DNA of 44,199 nucleotides, taken from the NCBI GenBank assembly GCA_903889895.1, contig CAISYZ010000251.1, forward strand, positions 1-44,199. The letters are read 5' to 3'. The notes beneath the pieces were generated by a model. That model had not been told where the DNA came from. It did no database searches and worked only from the letters and a program-made list of their open reading frames with translations. The DNA comes from an uncultured Verrucomicrobia subdivision 3 bacterium. GTDB taxonomy: Bacteria > Verrucomicrobiota > Verrucomicrobiia > Limisphaerales > UBA11358. The position numbers and the translations under genes are program-made. Numbering within the stretch: the stretch's first letter is position 1; each line of letters begins with the position of its first letter. Shown one piece after another: positions 15,995 to 23,927 of this stretch.

Positions 15995-16684
15995 TCAACC
16001 GCGCGATTGCTTGAGCGCGGCCAGCGCCTTGACCAAGTCCACCGCGCGCGCCAGCGCCGGGTCCCGGATGACGGGCTGGGCCGGAGCGGTGCGTGGCGTG
16101 GCGGAGTCATCTTCCTCGCCGTCTTTAACGCGCTGGCGGACGAGGTCGGCTTCGCTCGTATGATCTACGAACGGCAGAAATTCATTGGTCGCCGCCGGCG
16201 TCGGGCTTTTTTGTGGGGCGGGATTGTAAAATGGATCTGCTAGAAATTTGATTTCGTCCGCGCTGGATACAGTCACCGTAATGTCAGGCCGTGCCTGACC
16301 GCTGAAATTGGTGCTGCCGACCAGAATGCCGCTGCCCGCCCGCCGCAAATCCGTCGCCCAAGCCGCCGCCGTGCCGCGGGTCTGGCCGTCCACGAGGATA
16401 ATGAGCGGAAAGCTTTTGTCCGCCAGCAGTCCGCCCGGCACCGGCGCGGCGCCTTTTTCGCCATCGGCTGAACGCAGGTCGAGAATGAGGCCGCCCAGTT
16501 TGTTGGTCGGCTGTGCGGCGAGGAGTTGCTGCGCAAAATCGCCCGTCAAGTGTTGCACGCGCAGCCGCAGCACGTCGTTTTCCAGCAACGAAGCCGTAAA
16601 TGGCGCGGGTTCCGCCGCGTGGACGCGCAGAGCGATTTGCGCGGCAAACAAAAGGGTGCCCAGACTTAAAAACGGTCGAATCAT
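15995..16684 (-). CDS. Exported S41/C-terminal-protease-like protein, probably non-catalytic
   Basis: 229 residues with a signal peptide (IRPFLSLGTLLFAAQIALRVHA, likely cut after A23). The core resembles the crotonase-like fold of S41 tail-specific proteases: LGGLILDLRSADG followed by FPLIILVDGQTRGTAAAWATDLRRAG and GILVGSTNFSGQA. In active S41 enzymes the equivalent stretch reads NxGSASASE, with a nucleophilic Ser and a downstream Lys. Here it is GQTRGTAAAWA, so the Ser is missing, and the PDZ domain is absent. The C-terminal third is Pro/Ala-rich and low in complexity. The homology is inferred by eye. Confidence 0.6.
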   Translation of the reverse strand: MIRPFLSLGTLLFAAQIALRVHAAEPAPFTASLLENDVLRLRVQHLTGDFAQQLLAAQPTNKLGGLILDLRSADGEKGAAPVPGGLLADKSFPLIILVDGQTRGTAAAWATDLRRAGSGILVGSTNFSGQARPDITVTVSSADEIKFLADPFYNPAPQKSPTPAATNEFLPFVDHTSEADLVRQRVKDGEEDDSATPRTAPAQPVIRDPALARAVDLVKALAALKQSRG

Positions 16685-16792
16685 GCGCGGTTAAACTGCG
16701 CCATGCCGTTGCGAAAGTAAAGTGCTTGCGTGGGGCTGAATTGGATTTTCTAAAATTACCCATAACTGGCGGCGATGGGTTACTAAAACGAA

Positions 16793-16820
16793 TTGCGCCT
16801 CGGAGCTTCTTTTGTAAAAT
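16793..16820 (+). promoter_or_regulatory. Candidate apgM promoter with almost no leader
   Basis: TTGCGC (16793-16798), 16 bases, TAAAAT (16815-16820), then six bases to ATG 16827. The expected transcription start falls on or next to the start codon, implying a leaderless mRNA. No Shine-Dalgarno sequence is present. Confidence 0.55.
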
Positions 16821-16826
16821 ACCCGG

Positions 16827-18050
16827 ATGAATTTAGACGCACTTTATTCCGAACTGACTCTCAAGTCCAAAACGAAGCTGGCGCTGATTGTCCTCGACGG
16901 CCTCGGTGACATCGCCACGAAGGAACAGGGCTACCTCACGCCGCTCGAAGCCGCCGTGACGCCGAACCTCGACAAGCTCGCGAAGGATTCCGCGCAAGGC
17001 CGCATGATTCCCGCCGCGCCCGGCATCACGCCCGGCAGCGGTCCGGGCCACCTCGGTTTGTTCGGCTATGACCCGCTGGAATTTCAAGTCGGCCGCGGCG
17101 TCATCGAGGCGCTTGGTCTTGGCGTGGAACTCAAGGCCGGCGATGTTTGTGCCCGCGCGAATTTTGCAACGCTCGACGCGAAAGGCATTGTCACCGACCG
17201 CCGCGCCGGTCGCATCCCGACCGAGACGTGCGAGAAGCTCGTCGCATTGCTTTCTGCAAAGATTAAAAAAATCGGCGACACGCAGGTCATCATCAAGGCT
17301 GGCAAGGAACACCGTTTTGTCGTCATTTTCCGCGGCAAAGGTTTGGAAGGCCCGCTGACCGACGCTGATCCGAACCGCGAAGGTTTGGCCATTCCCGCCG
17401 TGAAGCCGCGTGATACGAAAAATCTGAAGCAGAAGAAAACGGCGAAGCTCATCGCCGATTTCTACAAGCTGGCATTGCCGATTTTGAAGAACGAAAAACC
17501 GGCGAACGGTTTTCTCATGCGCGGCATCGCGCATCAGCCGAACATTCCGCTGTTCGAAGACCGTTATTTGCTCAAACCCGCGTGCCTCGCGGTTTATCCG
17601 ATGTATAAAGGTCTAGCCCAGCTCGTCGGCATGGTGAAAATCGAAGGCCCGCAGACCATCAAGGAGCAGTTCGAGCGCTATGCCGCCGAATACGACAACT
17701 ACGATTTCTTCTTCATCCATTACAAATACACCGACAAATACGGTGAAGACGGAAATTTCGCCGCCAAGAAAAAAGCCATCGAAGAGTTCGACGCCGCGCT
17801 GCCGATTCTGCTGAAGAAGAAGCCGGACGTCATCGCCATCACCGGCGATCATTCGACGCCGTGCGCGCTGAAGGGCCACTCGTGGCATCCGCAGCCGGTG
17901 CTGCTGCACTCGAACGCCAGCGGCTCCGACAAGCTGGAGCGCTTTACTGAGACCGGTGCGAACAGCGGCTCGCTCAGCGTGTTCCCCGCGAAGTTTCTCA
18001 TCCGCCTGATGCAGGCGAATGCCAAGATGTTCGACAAGTTTGGCGCGTAA
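16827..18050 (+). CDS. apgM: Cofactor-independent phosphoglycerate mutase, archaeal type
   Basis: Interconverts 3- and 2-phosphoglycerate in glycolysis. 407 residues, typical of ApgM and shorter than the about 510-residue GpmI. It is an alkaline-phosphatase-fold metalloenzyme: LIVLDGLGD near the N-terminus, phosphoserine region TPGSGPGHLGLFGYDP, and C-terminal metal ligands in FFIHYKYTDKYGEDG and ITGDHSTPCALKGHSWHP. The ATG is set by the promoter six bases upstream. The gene is followed directly by a strong terminator, so it is probably a single-gene transcript. Confidence 0.94.
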   Translation: MNLDALYSELTLKSKTKLALIVLDGLGDIATKEQGYLTPLEAAVTPNLDKLAKDSAQGRMIPAAPGITPGSGPGHLGLFGYDPLEFQVGRGVIEALGLGVELKAGDVCARANFATLDAKGIVTDRRAGRIPTETCEKLVALLSAKIKKIGDTQVIIKAGKEHRFVVIFRGKGLEGPLTDADPNREGLAIPAVKPRDTKNLKQKKTAKLIADFYKLALPILKNEKPANGFLMRGIAHQPNIPLFEDRYLLKPACLAVYPMYKGLAQLVGMVKIEGPQTIKEQFERYAAEYDNYDFFFIHYKYTDKYGEDGNFAAKKKAIEEFDAALPILLKKKPDVIAITGDHSTPCALKGHSWHPQPVLLHSNASGSDKLERFTETGANSGSLSVFPAKFLIRLMQANAKMFDKFGA

Positions 18051-18061
18051 ATTTTGCCAGC

Positions 18062-18101
18062 AAGGCGGGTTGCTTCACGCAGCCCGCCTTTTTTTGTTTT
18101 T
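18062..18101 (+). terminator. Strong intrinsic terminator after apgM
   Basis: AAGGCGGGTTGC (18062-18073), loop TTCAC, GCAGCCCGCCTT (18079-18090): a 12-bp stem with one G-U pair, followed by a T-rich tract (TTTTTGTTTTT). This is the best terminator in the window. Confidence 0.92.
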
Positions 18102-18143
18102 ATATTTGCCAATCAACGACGCCAATCGGCACTCTTTCGTCAC

Positions 18144-18740
18144 ATGAATTTGCCCAACAAGCTCACCGTCTCGCGTTTTGTGCTGACGGTGTTCTTTTTG
18201 TGGGCGCTGTTCTCCCCGTTCCGATACAACGACACGCTGGCGTTGTTCTTCTTCTGCCTCGGCGGCGTCACGGACTTTCTCGACGGCCGCATCGCGCGCT
18301 CGCGCAAGCTCATCACCAACTTCGGCATCCTGATGGATCCGCTGGCGGACAAGATCATGACCTGCTCGGCGTTTGTGGCGTTCGTGGAAAGCACGCATCT
18401 CAATCCTGCCGCGCCGGTGAAGGTCGCCGCGTGGATGGTCATCGTCATTGTCGGGCGCGAACTCGCCATCACGGGGCTGCGGCTGCTGGCGGCGTCGAAG
18501 AATGTGGTCCTGGCGGCGGAGCGGTTCGGCAAGCACAAGACCATTTCGCAAATCGTCTGCATCATTGCGCTGCTCGTCGTGGATGCGTGCGAGGAATGGC
18601 CGGCGGTATTGAAAAATCTTTTCGTGTCGTGGACGCCGGTGTTTGCGGAAATCATGCTTTGGCTCACCGTGGCCCTGACGGCGTATTCCGGCGGCGTTTA
18701 TCTCTGGCGCAACCGCCATCTCTATCTCGAAGATATGTAA
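18144..18740 (+). CDS. pgsA: CDP-diacylglycerol-glycerol-3-phosphate 3-phosphatidyltransferase
   Basis: Inner-membrane enzyme making phosphatidylglycerol phosphate from CDP-diacylglycerol. 198 residues from ATG 18144 (MNLPNKLTVSRF, a classic PgsA start). An earlier in-frame codon at 18054 would run back through the apgM terminator and is rejected. The CDP-alcohol phosphotransferase signature DG-x2-AR-x8-G-x3-D-x3-D is complete in DGRIARSRKLITNFGILMDP plus LADK. Several hydrophobic segments and the conserved IVGRELAITGLR are present. It is separated from apgM by the terminator, so a promoter is expected in 18091-18143, but none stands out. Confidence 0.94.
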   Translation: MNLPNKLTVSRFVLTVFFLWALFSPFRYNDTLALFFFCLGGVTDFLDGRIARSRKLITNFGILMDPLADKIMTCSAFVAFVESTHLNPAAPVKVAAWMVIVIVGRELAITGLRLLAASKNVVLAAERFGKHKTISQIVCIIALLVVDACEEWPAVLKNLFVSWTPVFAEIMLWLTVALTAYSGGVYLWRNRHLYLEDM

Positions 18741-18817
18741 GGCAGGCAGTAGGAAGAATGCAGGCGCCCAAAAGCAACGCGGCGGCAATTCACTTCCCAT
18801 TCACCATTCTGACTTCT

Positions 18818-19309
18818 TCATTTCCGGCTGGGCAGCGGCAGCGTATCGCCGGAATTGGCCGGCTCATAACGGGCGGGCGGCAGATTCTTGAGCGGATCGC
18901 TCTTCTGATGTTGGCGCCACGCCCAGAACGACACGCCGAAGATGAGCACCAGCGCCACGACGGCGAACCCAGCCAGCCCCATCTTCCAATTCAGCTTCGC
19001 GAGCACCAGTGTGATTTGATCCAGCACCGTCTTCTTGGAATCCGACAACGGCGGCGGCTCGCTGTATTTCGCTGTGCCTTTCAGCTCCGCGTCCAGCTCG
19101 GCCACCAACGCCACCGTGTCCAGCTTCAGCGCGGCGGCGTAATTCTTCACCGAGCCCCGGATGTAAATCGGCGCGGAGAACACGTTGAAGTTGCCTTCCT
19201 CCAGCGCGCGGATGTGGTCCGTGCGGATTTTCGTCAGGTCTGCGACCTGTTCCACCGTGAGGCTTTTGGCCTCGCGGGCGGCGCGGAGTTTGTCGGCAAC
19301 CGTTGACAT
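18818..19309 (-). CDS. RodZ-like helix-turn-helix membrane protein
   Basis: 163 residues from ATG 19309. An N-terminal XRE-type helix-turn-helix (about 1-70: KLRAAREAKSLTVEQVADLT, then IRTDHIRALEEGNF and APIYIRGSVKNYA) precedes a single membrane segment (about 117-138, GLAGFAVVALVLIFGVSFWAW). A short tail rich in Pro and Lys follows. This is the layout of RodZ, which links MreB to the envelope, but the long periplasmic domain of E. coli RodZ is absent. A TTG at 19345 would add 12 residues. It is downstream of the GT39 gene on the same strand, with an 116-base gap. Confidence 0.75.
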   Translation of the reverse strand: MSTVADKLRAAREAKSLTVEQVADLTKIRTDHIRALEEGNFNVFSAPIYIRGSVKNYAAALKLDTVALVAELDAELKGTAKYSEPPPLSDSKKTVLDQITLVLAKLNWKMGLAGFAVVALVLIFGVSFWAWRQHQKSDPLKNLPPARYEPANSGDTLPLPSRK

Positions 19310-19425
19310 GCTGCTATTTTTCAAAGGTTTCGTCCTGATTAGCAACTGATAAATTGCATTAATCCCTCAATCGTTGCCGGCGGCCCATCCTTTTCCCCGG
19401 CAAAAATCCCTTCCCGCCGCGCCGT

Positions 19426-20919
19426 TCACTCCGGCGTGCATAGATAAATCTGGAAATGCGTCATCGGCCGCCCGTGATACTGCGACCAGAAATCGTCCAC
19501 CAGCTTCAGCGTCTGGAATTCCTTCCGCAACGGCGGCGGCACCCATTGCGTGTCATACGCCTCCACCACAAACAGCGCCCGCGTGTCCGGTTTCACCTCG
19601 TAGCCCGGCCACAGCGTGAACTGCGTGGCGCCATACGGCTGCGGCACCAGATACGTCGTCGGCTGGTCGGGCAGATAAAACGACAGGATGCTGGCATCCC
19701 CGTAATTATCCGCGATCAACAGATTCGCGTGGTTCTGATCCCGCGCCGCCTGCACATGCGCCGCATAATCTTTCCAGCCTTGCGCCCGGCGCAGCGGGTC
19801 ATGGATGGGCCGCCAGTGCATCCGGTCTGTGACGACTTGCGCCGCGTTCATGAGCAAATCGGAATCATGCAGCCCCACCGTCATTATCAGCGCGATTGCG
19901 AACGCCGCCCCGACCCAGCGCCGCCAGACCGGCCGCACCGCCAGCACTTCCCGCCAATAAACCACCGTAAAGATAATACCCGTGACCAGTGCCGGGGCCG
20001 TCCAGTTCAGTTGCCCCGCCTTGTTCAAGCTGAAGAAACCGAACAGGGCATAGAGCGGCAAAAACTGGCTCAACAGAAACCGCACGCGCAGGTCCGCGTG
20101 CCTTTTCAGAAGCAGCGCCACCAGCGCCGTCACCATGCCCGCCGCAATCAGCGGCGACAACACCCCGAATTGGCCGCCTAGAAAAGTCAGCAGCTCCAGT
20201 GGATGGATTTCGAAGTGCTTATCCACGCCACTCCGCGTGTGCAGCGCCAGATAATGCACCCAACCCGTCTGCATGTTCCACCAAAGGATGGGCAGGATGC
20301 ACACTCCGAACGCCGCGCCCAGCACCAGCATCTTACGGCTGAATAGCAGCGGACGATGCGCCTTGGACCACAGCAGGAAGCACGCGATGCACCCCAGTTG
20401 CACGCCGTTCGTGAACTTCGCCAGGAAACCCACCCCGATGGCCAGCCCCAGCCAAAACCAGTCCGCGAGTTGATCCCGGTGGATGGCCTTCCAAAAGATC
20501 AGCGCCGCCCACGCCCAGAAGAATACGCTCAACGAATCAATCGTCATCAGGATCGAACCCACCGCCAGCATCGGGATCACCGAAGCCACCAGCAACGACC
20601 ACAGCGCCACCCGGTCGTCATACAACCGGCGCGCCAGCAGGAACAGCAGCACCCCCGTGCCCGTGCTCAGCAGCACCGCGAAAATCCGGATCCCCACCAA
20701 CGTCGGCCCGAAGAGCGCCGTGCCCAGCCAGATGACCCACGCCACCGCCGGACCCTTGTCCCGATACGACCACGCCGGGTGTTTGGCCCACAACCAGTAA
20801 TACGCCTCATCCGGCACCAGCTCGAACTGCGTCATGAACCACAGCCGGTAAAGCGTCAGGCCGCAGAGCAGAAAGACCGCCAGCCGCACGGGACTGGTGT
20901 TGCGCAGGAAGGAAAGCAT
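19426..20919 (-). CDS. GT39/ArnT-like polytopic membrane glycosyltransferase
   Basis: About 497 residues with 10-12 hydrophobic segments. The first extracytoplasmic loop carries the family's acidic motif VPDEAYYWLWAKHPAWSY (D37, E38), the signature of dolichyl-phosphate-mannose and undecaprenyl-phosphate-sugar transferases (PMT, ArnT and relatives). The usual DHPP that follows is DKGP here. Such enzymes move a sugar from a lipid carrier to lipid A, protein or other acceptors outside the cytoplasmic membrane; the substrate cannot be told. Start ATG 20919 is preferred over 20955 because a weak promoter-like pair lies between them and the conserved part begins after 20919. Confidence 0.85.
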   Translation of the reverse strand: MLSFLRNTSPVRLAVFLLCGLTLYRLWFMTQFELVPDEAYYWLWAKHPAWSYRDKGPAVAWVIWLGTALFGPTLVGIRIFAVLLSTGTGVLLFLLARRLYDDRVALWSLLVASVIPMLAVGSILMTIDSLSVFFWAWAALIFWKAIHRDQLADWFWLGLAIGVGFLAKFTNGVQLGCIACFLLWSKAHRPLLFSRKMLVLGAAFGVCILPILWWNMQTGWVHYLALHTRSGVDKHFEIHPLELLTFLGGQFGVLSPLIAAGMVTALVALLLKRHADLRVRFLLSQFLPLYALFGFFSLNKAGQLNWTAPALVTGIIFTVVYWREVLAVRPVWRRWVGAAFAIALIMTVGLHDSDLLMNAAQVVTDRMHWRPIHDPLRRAQGWKDYAAHVQAARDQNHANLLIADNYGDASILSFYLPDQPTTYLVPQPYGATQFTLWPGYEVKPDTRALFVVEAYDTQWVPPPLRKEFQTLKLVDDFWSQYHGRPMTHFQIYLCTPE

Positions 20920-20926
20920 GGCGTTG

Positions 20927-20955
20927 ATAAAAAATCCTGCCGGCGGCGGAAACAA
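20927..20955 (-). promoter_or_regulatory. Weak candidate promoter of the GT39 gene
   Basis: Minus strand TTGTTT (20955-20950), 17 bases, TTTTAT (20932-20927), seven bases to ATG 20919. It resembles the short-leader promoters elsewhere in the window, but its -10 is poor. Confidence 0.3.
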
Positions 20956-21400
20956 AGCCCACGAACGCCAGCAAGCCCTGTATTAAGCCGTTTCGGCCCC
21001 CGCTTGGCAATATTGGAAATCGCAACCTAGGCGTGGTGGCCACCCTTGCCGGCGAAGGGACGGCGACGGAAGCGAAAGCACCGGGCAGGGGAATGATAAT
21101 CAATCCAATCCGGCGGCGCGTCCGCGGACGAGCAGGGTGCGCCGGCGCGGGGCGGAGTTCATGAACTGTGCGGAGGAAACCAAAAATCCGCGCGGCTGGA
21201 AAGCCTGATTGGAGCCGAAGGGAAGGTTTTAACCACGAAAACCGCGAACTACGCCAACCACGAGAAAGGGGAAATCAACTTTGCCGCCGGTCTTGGTGTT
21301 AGGCCATGTGCTCTCTTACTTCAAAACGACTCTTTCGGCCATATGGTGCAGGTTCAGAACATGGGTTCCGGCCGGGTGGTCGGCGGCAGACGGGCGACTG
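20956..21400. other. Gene-free 445-base stretch with three palindromes
   Basis: No credible gene on either strand. Three perfect palindromes lie in a row: CGTCCGCGGACG (21119-21130), GCGCCGGCGC (21139-21148) and AGTTCATGAACT (21156-21167), with centres 19 and 18 bases apart. Further right, 21234-21268 carries ACCACGAAAACCGCG-type words that look like degenerate dispersed repeat sequence. The rest shows nothing I recognise. It separates the GT39 gene, which starts at its left edge, from the end of ilvD. Confidence 0.6.
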
Positions 21401-23113
21401 TCAGAGCTTCAAATCATCATCCGTGACCGCGCCGAGGGAGGCGCTGGTAACGTGGGCGGCGTATTTCGCCAGCACGCCGCGCGTGTAGCGGGGCGCGGGT
21501 TTCTTCCACGCTTTCCGGCGCTGGGCCAGTTCCTTGGCGGACACGGCCAGCGTCAGTTCGCGCGTCTCGGCGTCAATCACAATGGGGTCGCCGTTTTTCA
21601 CGAGCGCAATCGGTCCGCCCACATAGGCTTCGGGCGTGACGTGGCCGACCACAAAACCGTGGCTGCCGCCGCTGAAACGGCCGTCGGTGATGAGCGCGAC
21701 TTCCTTGCCCAAGCCCTTGCCCATGATGGCGCTGGTGGGCGATAACATCTCGCGCATGCCGGGTCCGCCCTTCGGTCCTTCGCTGCGGATGACGATGACG
21801 TGACCGGCTTTGACCGTGCCGTTGAGGATGGCTTGCAGGGCTTTTTCCTCGCCTTCAAAGACAATGGCTTTGCCCGCGAAGTGCAAACCTTCCTTGCCGG
21901 AAATCTTGGCGACCGCGCCTTCGGGGGCGAGGTTGCCGCGCAGGATGACGAGATGGCTGTTCTTTTTGACAGGCTTGTCGAAGGGCTGGATGATGGTCTG
22001 CCACGCGGGATACGGTTTCACGCTGGCCAGCGTCTCGGCCATGGTCTCGCCGGTGACGGTGAGGCAATCGCCGTGCAACAAGCCCCGGTCGAGGAGCTGT
22101 TTCATCAACGGCCGGATGCCGCCGATGGCGACCAGCTCGGACATGAGGTGTTTGCCGGAAGGTTTGAGGTCGGCGAGCACGGGCACGCGTTTGCCGATGC
22201 GCGTGAAGTCGTCAATGGTGAGCTTGACCTTGGCGGCGTGCGCGATGGCGAGGAGGTGCAGCACGGCATTGGTGGAGCCGCCGAGCGCGATGACGACGGT
22301 GATGGCGTTCTCGAAAGCTTTCTTGGTGAGGATGTCGAGCGGCTTGAGGCCGAGTTCAAGCATCTTGACGACGGCGGCGCCGGCGCGGCGGGAATCATCG
22401 AGCTTCGCGGGGGAAACGGCGTTCTGCGCGGAGCTGTTGGGCAGACTCATACCGAGCGCTTCGATGGCGGAGGCCATGGTGTTGGCAGTATACATGCCAC
22501 CGCAGGAACCCGCGCCGGGAATGGCGCATTGCTCGACGGCCTGGAATTCGGCGTCGGAAATTTTCTTGTTGGCGTGCGCGCCGACGGCTTCGAACACGGA
22601 AACCACGTCAAGCTTCTTGTCGGGCGCGGAGGTGATGCAGCCGGGGAGAATCGTGCCGCCGTAAACGAACACGGCGGGACGGTTCATGCGCGCGATGGCG
22701 ATGAGCGCGCCGGGCATGTTTTTGTCGCAGCCGCCGATGGCGACGTAGCCGTCCATGCCCGCGCAGCCCACGACGGTTTCAATGGAGTCGGCAATCACTT
22801 CGCGCGAGACGAGCGAATACTTCATGCCTTCAGTGCCCATGGAGATGCCGTCGGAGATGGTGATGGTGTTGAAGATGATCGCCTTGCCACCGCCGGCGTT
22901 GACGCCCTTTTCGGATTCGAGCGCGAGCTTGTCAATGTGCATGTTGCAGGGTGTGACATCGCTCCAGGTGGAAGCGACGCCGATGAGCGGCTTCTTGAAG
23001 TCCTCGGCCTTGAAACCGACGGGGTAAAGCATGGCGCGGGCGGCGGCGCGTTCGTCACCGTCGAAAAGGATGCTGGAAAAAGGACGCGTGTTGATGGCGG
23101 ATTTATTTTTCAT
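21401..23113 (-). CDS. ilvD: Dihydroxy-acid dehydratase
   Basis: Iron-sulfur enzyme of valine, leucine and isoleucine synthesis; it dehydrates 2,3-dihydroxy acids to 2-keto acids. 570 residues, full length. Cluster cysteines are visible as C56 ([10 protein letters not shown]), C129 (GGCDKNMPG) and C204 ([12 protein letters not shown]); three cysteines fit either the [2Fe-2S] or the [4Fe-4S] subclass. The C-terminal signature [19 protein letters not shown] carries the active-site Ser. No other ilv gene is nearby. ATG 23113 is nine bases downstream of a good -10 element and lacks a Shine-Dalgarno sequence. Confidence 0.96.
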   Translation of the reverse strand: MKNKSAINTRPFSSILFDGDERAAARAMLYPVGFKAEDFKKPLIGVASTWSDVTPCNMHIDKLALESEKGVNAGGGKAIIFNTITISDGISMGTEGMKYSLVSREVIADSIETVVGCAGMDGYVAIGGCDKNMPGALIAIARMNRPAVFVYGGTILPGCITSAPDKKLDVVSVFEAVGAHANKKISDAEFQAVEQCAIPGAGSCGGMYTANTMASAIEALGMSLPNSSAQNAVSPAKLDDSRRAGAAVVKMLELGLKPLDILTKKAFENAITVVIALGGSTNAVLHLLAIAHAAKVKLTIDDFTRIGKRVPVLADLKPSGKHLMSELVAIGGIRPLMKQLLDRGLLHGDCLTVTGETMAETLASVKPYPAWQTIIQPFDKPVKKNSHLVILRGNLAPEGAVAKISGKEGLHFAGKAIVFEGEEKALQAILNGTVKAGHVIVIRSEGPKGGPGMREMLSPTSAIMGKGLGKEVALITDGRFSGGSHGFVVGHVTPEAYVGGPIALVKNGDPIVIDAETRELTLAVSAKELAQRRKAWKKPAPRYTRGVLAKYAAHVTSASLGAVTDDDLKL

Positions 23114-23122
23114 CGGACAGAT

Positions 23123-23150
23123 ATTTTAGCAAAAAGAGGACGCGGAGCAA
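23123..23150 (-). promoter_or_regulatory. Candidate ilvD promoter with a very short leader
   Basis: Minus strand TTGCTC (23150-23145), 16 bases, TAAAAT (23128-23123), nine bases to ATG 23113. The spacing is identical to that of the UvrD-like helicase gene. There is no room for an attenuator or leader peptide, so branched-chain amino acid control by attenuation is unlikely here. Confidence 0.55.
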
Positions 23151-23252
23151 GACACGTCAGAAAAGTTGTCCCGAAAGCCGTCAAACGCGCCTGAAAGTGA
23201 GGCACGGCCGGGGCGGAAAAGGATTTCGGACAGTTGGCAAGGCTGATGCTTT

Positions 23253-23260
23253 AGGAGAGG
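23253..23260 (+). promoter_or_regulatory. Ribosome-binding site of the 55-residue ORF
   Basis: AGGAGAGG ending one base before ATG 23262. The AGGAG core is four to five bases from the start. Confidence 0.5.
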
Positions 23261-23261
23261 C

Positions 23262-23429
23262 ATGATACATTACACTGAAAGAAACCGGAGTCCGCTGTGC
23301 CACCTGATTACCGACTTCCGCTCCCCGCTGGAGAAGCGCGTGGCGCGCTTTGACCTCTGGGGCGTGCTGAGTTCCGTGCTGCTGGTCAGCCTGATGATTG
23401 CCGTTGCCCGGCTGTTGGTCGCGCATTGA
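23262..23429 (+). CDS. Candidate 55-residue single-pass membrane protein
   Basis: A short frame from ATG 23262 to TGA 23427-23429. The product has a basic N-terminal half (MIHYTERNRSPLCHLITDFR) and a hydrophobic segment LWGVLSSVLLVSLMIAVARLLV near residues 32-53, so it would be a small N-in membrane protein. AGGAGAGG ends one base before the ATG, an unusually good ribosome-binding site for this window though close to the start. It lies between the divergent end of the ilvD promoter region and the convergent lipoprotein gene. I know no family for it; expression is unproven. Confidence 0.5.
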   Translation: MIHYTERNRSPLCHLITDFRSPLEKRVARFDLWGVLSSVLLVSLMIAVARLLVAH

Positions 23430-23458
23430 GCGCGGCGGTTTGGTTTTTCGGCGGCGGA

Positions 23459-23878
23459 TTATTCCTCGGTGACGCGGGGGGTGAAGATGAGGTCCAGGTC
23501 ACCGACGGCCACTTGCAAGGTTTTCCCGGATTCAGCAACAATTTGCGTGACGGCGAAATTGTGCGTCTCGCCATAATCATTCTTTGATTCCACCGCGAGC
23601 GTGAGCTGGACATTGCGCTTGTCGAGCATGCGCGGCGTCAGCGTGCACGTTTCACCGGTGGCAAGCTGGAGACAGGTCTCGTTGTGATTTGTAAGGGCAA
23701 CATCGCCGAGGACCCGGTCGGCGGCGGGCAGCGGTGCGGGTTGGCCGGCGGCGTTCGTCAACGCGAGCGAGACGGTCCCGGCGCCGGATGACTGCTGCGG
23801 CACGCCTTTGTGGCAACTGGCCGGCAGCAGTCCGGTCAGAAAGATCATCACGGCAGAAGTTGTGTGGGCGATTCCCAT
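23459..23878 (-). CDS. Putative lipoprotein or exported hypothetical
   Basis: 139 residues from ATG 23878. A hydrophobic N-terminus ends in LTGLLPASC, a loose lipobox with Cys near residue 22. The mature part is beta-rich (GTVSLALTNAAG, TLTPRMLDKRNVQLTLAVES, KTLQVAVGDLDLIFTP) with a second Cys pair. I recognise no domain. An upstream start at 23923 would mask the signal sequence and is less likely. It follows the CvpA-like gene on the same strand with a 49-base gap from the chosen start, so the two may be cotranscribed. Confidence 0.6.
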   Translation of the reverse strand: MGIAHTTSAVMIFLTGLLPASCHKGVPQQSSGAGTVSLALTNAAGQPAPLPAADRVLGDVALTNHNETCLQLATGETCTLTPRMLDKRNVQLTLAVESKNDYGETHNFAVTQIVAESGKTLQVAVGDLDLIFTPRVTEE

Positions 23879-23927
23879 GCCAGTGAACCAGCAGGAATCA
23901 GGCCGAATGCGGCGGGCTTGCAAAGAA

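Noticed and set aside
20807..21103. 98-codon minus-strand frame at the start of the GT39 gene
   Set aside because: Half overlaps the glycosyltransferase in another frame; the rest is low-complexity Ala/Pro/Arg text with no domain.
21800..23194. 464-codon open frame opposite ilvD
   Set aside because: Gly/Asp/His-rich mirror of a highly conserved enzyme with all its signature motifs on the other strand.
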